A stretch of 64,000 bases of DNA from Diphasiastrum complanatum (taxonomy: Eukaryota; Streptophyta; Lycopodiopsida; Lycopodiales; Lycopodiaceae): the NCBI GenBank assembly GCA_029204225.1, contig CM055100.1, forward strand, positions 54,929,597 through 54,993,596, in the 5' to 3' direction. Position numbers and translations under genes: made by a program. This document shows, one piece after another, positions 61,205 through 64,000 of the stretch (the first letter of the stretch is position 1; each line of letters starts with the position of its first letter). The notes below the pieces were generated by a model. That model searched no databases and was not told the DNA's origin. It worked only from the letters and a program-made list of their open reading frames with translations.

Positions 61205-63391
61205 TGGCTTCTACATCTACTTTTCAGGCAAAGATAACGATCCTAGATGGATCCAACTATCCTGCATGCAGATCAAAGACTTGACTGATCCTGCAAGCTG
61301 AGAAGCTCTGGCCTTATGTTGATGGGACCATTCCCAAACCGCACGTACCTGATGTGATAAATACAAGAGCTTATGAAGAAGATTCGAAAAATCTTTAAGC
61401 CTGGTTGGATGCAGATTCAAAGGCTAAAGTGATTATTTCCCAAACCATTTCGGAGGATATCTTTCTCATTGTTGCCAATTCTGCTATAGCAAAGGAGTTG
61501 TGGGATGAACGTGCTTGAAGATTTGAATAACTCACAAACTCAAATCTTATATCTTTTTGAGCAACTTACAAGTTTAAAGTGGGATGGAATTTCAGATTGT
61601 GATACTTTTCTTTTCAAATTGCAATCTTTGTTTAGTGCTCTTCAAAGTGCAAGAAGAATAACTCCCAAGGAAGAAAAGCTTACGTACCTCCTGCGAGCAT
61701 TACCACCCTCCTACATCTACATGTGACCTGTTCTTTCAGGTAAATCCTTTGAAGAGGCCATTCAAAGCCTTCGAGAGGAGTATCTCATGCAGCAAGGAGG
61801 TTCACCTTCTCAAGGAGGAGCTAAAGCTTTATATGCGAAGAAAGGAAAGGGCAAGGCAAAAGGACGCGGAAACCAGTTTCAAGCTACTAGCATGCATGAT
61901 CCAAACAACAAAGATTCCAAAGGGGAATTATCTAAGCCTTTTTGCAACTATTGTAAAAAGCCCGGACATTCTCTTGATAAATGTTGGGCTAATCCTAGAG
62001 TAGCTTGTAGACATTGTGGTAAAACTGGTCAGTCATCTTTCAAATGCTATTCTAGGCCTAACAAAAGTAAAGCCAATATTTGTCAAGAGGAACAACTTTC
62101 TTCTAACTCAAGCAAAGAAGAGAATGTTCAAGCTGCTGCTTTTGTTTGTGTAGAAGATTGTTTCAATTCTACTGATAATACGCCCAAAGTTCTGATAGAT
62201 TTCGGAGCTACTGCTCATATCATCTCTAATAGAGCTATGTTGTCTAGTTATTCTCATAGTTACACTTCAACAGATGTGGGCATCAAAGTTTCGTTTCTTG
62301 ACAATGATTGCAAGCTAATGGACATAAAAAGTGGAAGGCAGCTTGCAACAGGCTTAAAGAGGGAGAACTTGTATCATGCAAAAGTTCTTATTGCATGTGA
62401 TGAAGCTTCAGCCGTGGAAGACAAGATGCATGCATTATGGCATGCTAGGCTCTATCACATGAGCATGCAAAGTATTCTTGATGCAGCAAAAAGGAAGTTG
62501 TTTGGAGGGGTTATTGTGGAAGCTCCATCGACTTATGAGGAAGCCATGCGGAGCAAAGAACGAGACCAATGGCGTAAAGCTATGGATGAAGAAATGGAGT
62601 CCATGTATCGATACCAAGTTTGGAAGCTGCAGCCTTTACCACCAAGCAAAAAGGCCATAGATTGCAAATGGCCCTACAAGTTGAAGTTTTCACCCGAAGG
62701 TGATATCACACGCTTCAAGGCCCGCCTTGTAGCTAAAGGTTATTCTCAAAAGTTTGGAGTTGATTATTTTGATACTTTTTCTCCTATTGTAAAGCAAGCT
62801 AGCATACGTTTGTTAGTTGCTTTGGCCGCTTATTATGATCTAGAGATGCATCAAATAGATGAGAAAACAGCAAATTTATATGGCACATTGGACGAAACTA
62901 TTTTTATGAAGCAGCCATTAGGCTATGTGAGTAGACATCATCCTAGTTGGGTTTGCTTGTTTTTGAAAAGTATATATGGTTTAAAGCAATGCACTAGGCA
63001 ATGGAATAAAAAGATAGATCAAGTCCTTAGATCATTGGGGTTCATACCATTCATTCCTGATGGTAATGTTTATTTTAAAAGGGTGAATGAGTATTACGTA
63101 TTGTTGACAGTCTATGTTGATGATTCATTGCTGATAGGAAATTATACTCCTTTCATCAATCATTGTAAGAAGTTAATTAACTCTATCTTTGATGTTTCAA
63201 ACCTTGGAGAGGCAAAGTTTTGCCTTGGAATTCAAATTCACCATGACAGGGTAAATGGCACTATTGCACTTCATCAACAACATTATATTTTGAAGATCCT
63301 GAAGGACTACAATATGCTGGAGTGCAAAGGCAAAGACATTCCCATGCTACCTGGAGTAAAATTAACAAGGAAGATGGAGCGAAGATGTTAG
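61205..63391 (+). pseudogene. Copia gag-pol lacking integrase, interrupted at its 3' end
   Basis: It starts M-A-S-T-S-T-F at 61205, with early stops and frameshifts in gag. From 61787 one frame is open to 63391. Two knuckles are seen: C-N-Y-C-K-K-P-G-H-S-L-D-K-C, and a second with Gln for His (C-R-H-C-G-K-T-G-Q). The protease has D-F-G-A instead of D-S/T-G-A. The GAG-pre-integrase L-W-H-A-R is present, then a jump to RT (E-A-M-R-S-K-E-R-D-Q-W): the whole integrase core is deleted. RT continues through D-C-K-W, F-K-A-R-L-V-A-K-G and Y-V-D-D. The end is cut by a Gypsy-2-family LTR at 63386; RNase H and the 3' LTR are absent. Confidence 0.88.
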
Positions 63392-63740
63392 AGATCTAAA
63401 CACCACAGTAAGGCAAACACTAACTGAACCACCCAACCTTGCCTACTCCCTGATATGGAGTAAGCCCCTCCTAGCCCAGTGTGAGGACTGGTAGCATGCA
63501 TACTGCCAAGTGTCGGCCACGTGGCACTGACGTGGCCGACTGCACGTCGGGACCCAGCGTGGGGCCCTATCCTGCTGACAAGGTCCCTATGTTGTGTTAG
63601 GCCCGCCATGGCTATGGACCATGCTGGGGCACACTACTCACACTGTCTTACCCTGTTGCACGTGTACGCTGGACACACCCCTAACTGTGGTATCTGACGC
63701 CTTGAGTTCCCTAGGGTTCGGGTAACCCAGGCTCGTAACA
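63386..63740 (-). repeat. LTR of another Gypsy-2 family element
   Basis: About 355 bp, similar to the 56434 and 59525 LTRs with more differences. It lies inside the Copia RT region and is followed by the matching chromodomain sequence. Confidence 0.85.
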
Positions 63741-64000
63741 CTCCCTCCCCCTTAAGAACCGCCTTGGTCCTCTAAGACAAAGTCTAGAAAAATCTTGCTA
63801 AGGACGCTGCCTTTTTCCCAAGTGGCATTCTCAACAGGCTAATCGTTCCACTTGATTAGATATTCTTGGTATAGTGTTTGACGAGTCTGCGTCTCTCTAC
63901 TACCAAGGATCTCCTCTGATTCATGTGGAGGTTGCTAGGAATCCAATGGGAGAACTAGAACATTGTCCCCTACCAGATTTTAAGATCTGGTTAAGGCTTT
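63741..64000 (-). pseudogene. 3' end of a further Gypsy-2 element (chromodomain), runs out of the window
   Basis: It matches 56792-57040 closely on the minus strand, including the chromodomain end. Several changes look disruptive. The rest lies right of the window. Confidence 0.75.

Overview
This looks like nuclear DNA of a land plant with a large, transposon-rich genome and long introns. A fern, lycophyte, gymnosperm or large-genome bryophyte would fit; I cannot name the species. The evidence is a spliced plant-type helicase gene of the TEBICHI/POLQ kind, chromodomain Gypsy and Copia LTR retrotransposons primed by initiator tRNA-Met, and many copies of an L1-like LINE whose 3' ends finish in (CT)n.

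The only host gene I recognise is TEBICHI/POLQ on the minus strand. Ten exons can be placed from 47750 down to 11756, all with GT..AG borders, and together they encode the helicase half of the protein. The N-terminal exons (Walker A) and the polymerase half are not seen. The intron from 42606 to 18871 is about 23.7 kb and is filled with nested retroelements; other introns hold smaller ones.

Layout: 1-10435, a head-to-tail chain of 5'-truncated LINEs. 10436-19700, TEBICHI 3' exons with LTR and LINE scraps. 19710-35862, the giant intron with a solo LTR, one intact LINE (22091-27227), and a second LINE split by a 5.5-kb Gypsy insertion (28436-33941, target duplication CCTAG). 35863-40855, a Gypsy element whose RT/RNase H/integrase core is replaced by an unrecognised hydrophobic reading frame. 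42607-47750, TEBICHI middle exons. 47751-55700, decayed Gypsy and Copia. 56434-59882, a complete but internally deleted Gypsy (target duplication AGTGA). 60319-63391, a Copia copy lacking integrase, cut by a further Gypsy whose 3' end runs out of the window.

The most interesting system is the LINE family. In four diverged copies ORF1 ends in a UAG that is in frame with ORF2. There is no AUG before the endonuclease, and exactly 6 nt after the UAG begins a GGGG..CCCC arm of a GC-rich hairpin, which resembles a stop-codon readthrough cassette. The same elements carry a 3'-terminal hairpin with compensatory base changes followed by (CT)n, C-terminal PCNA-box-like motifs (Q-x-x-I-x-x-F-F), and 5' ends that repeatedly abut the (CT)n tail of another copy. 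Together these suggest a LINE that makes an ORF1-ORF2 fusion by readthrough, is recognised through its 3' hairpin, and lands in its own (CT)n tails.
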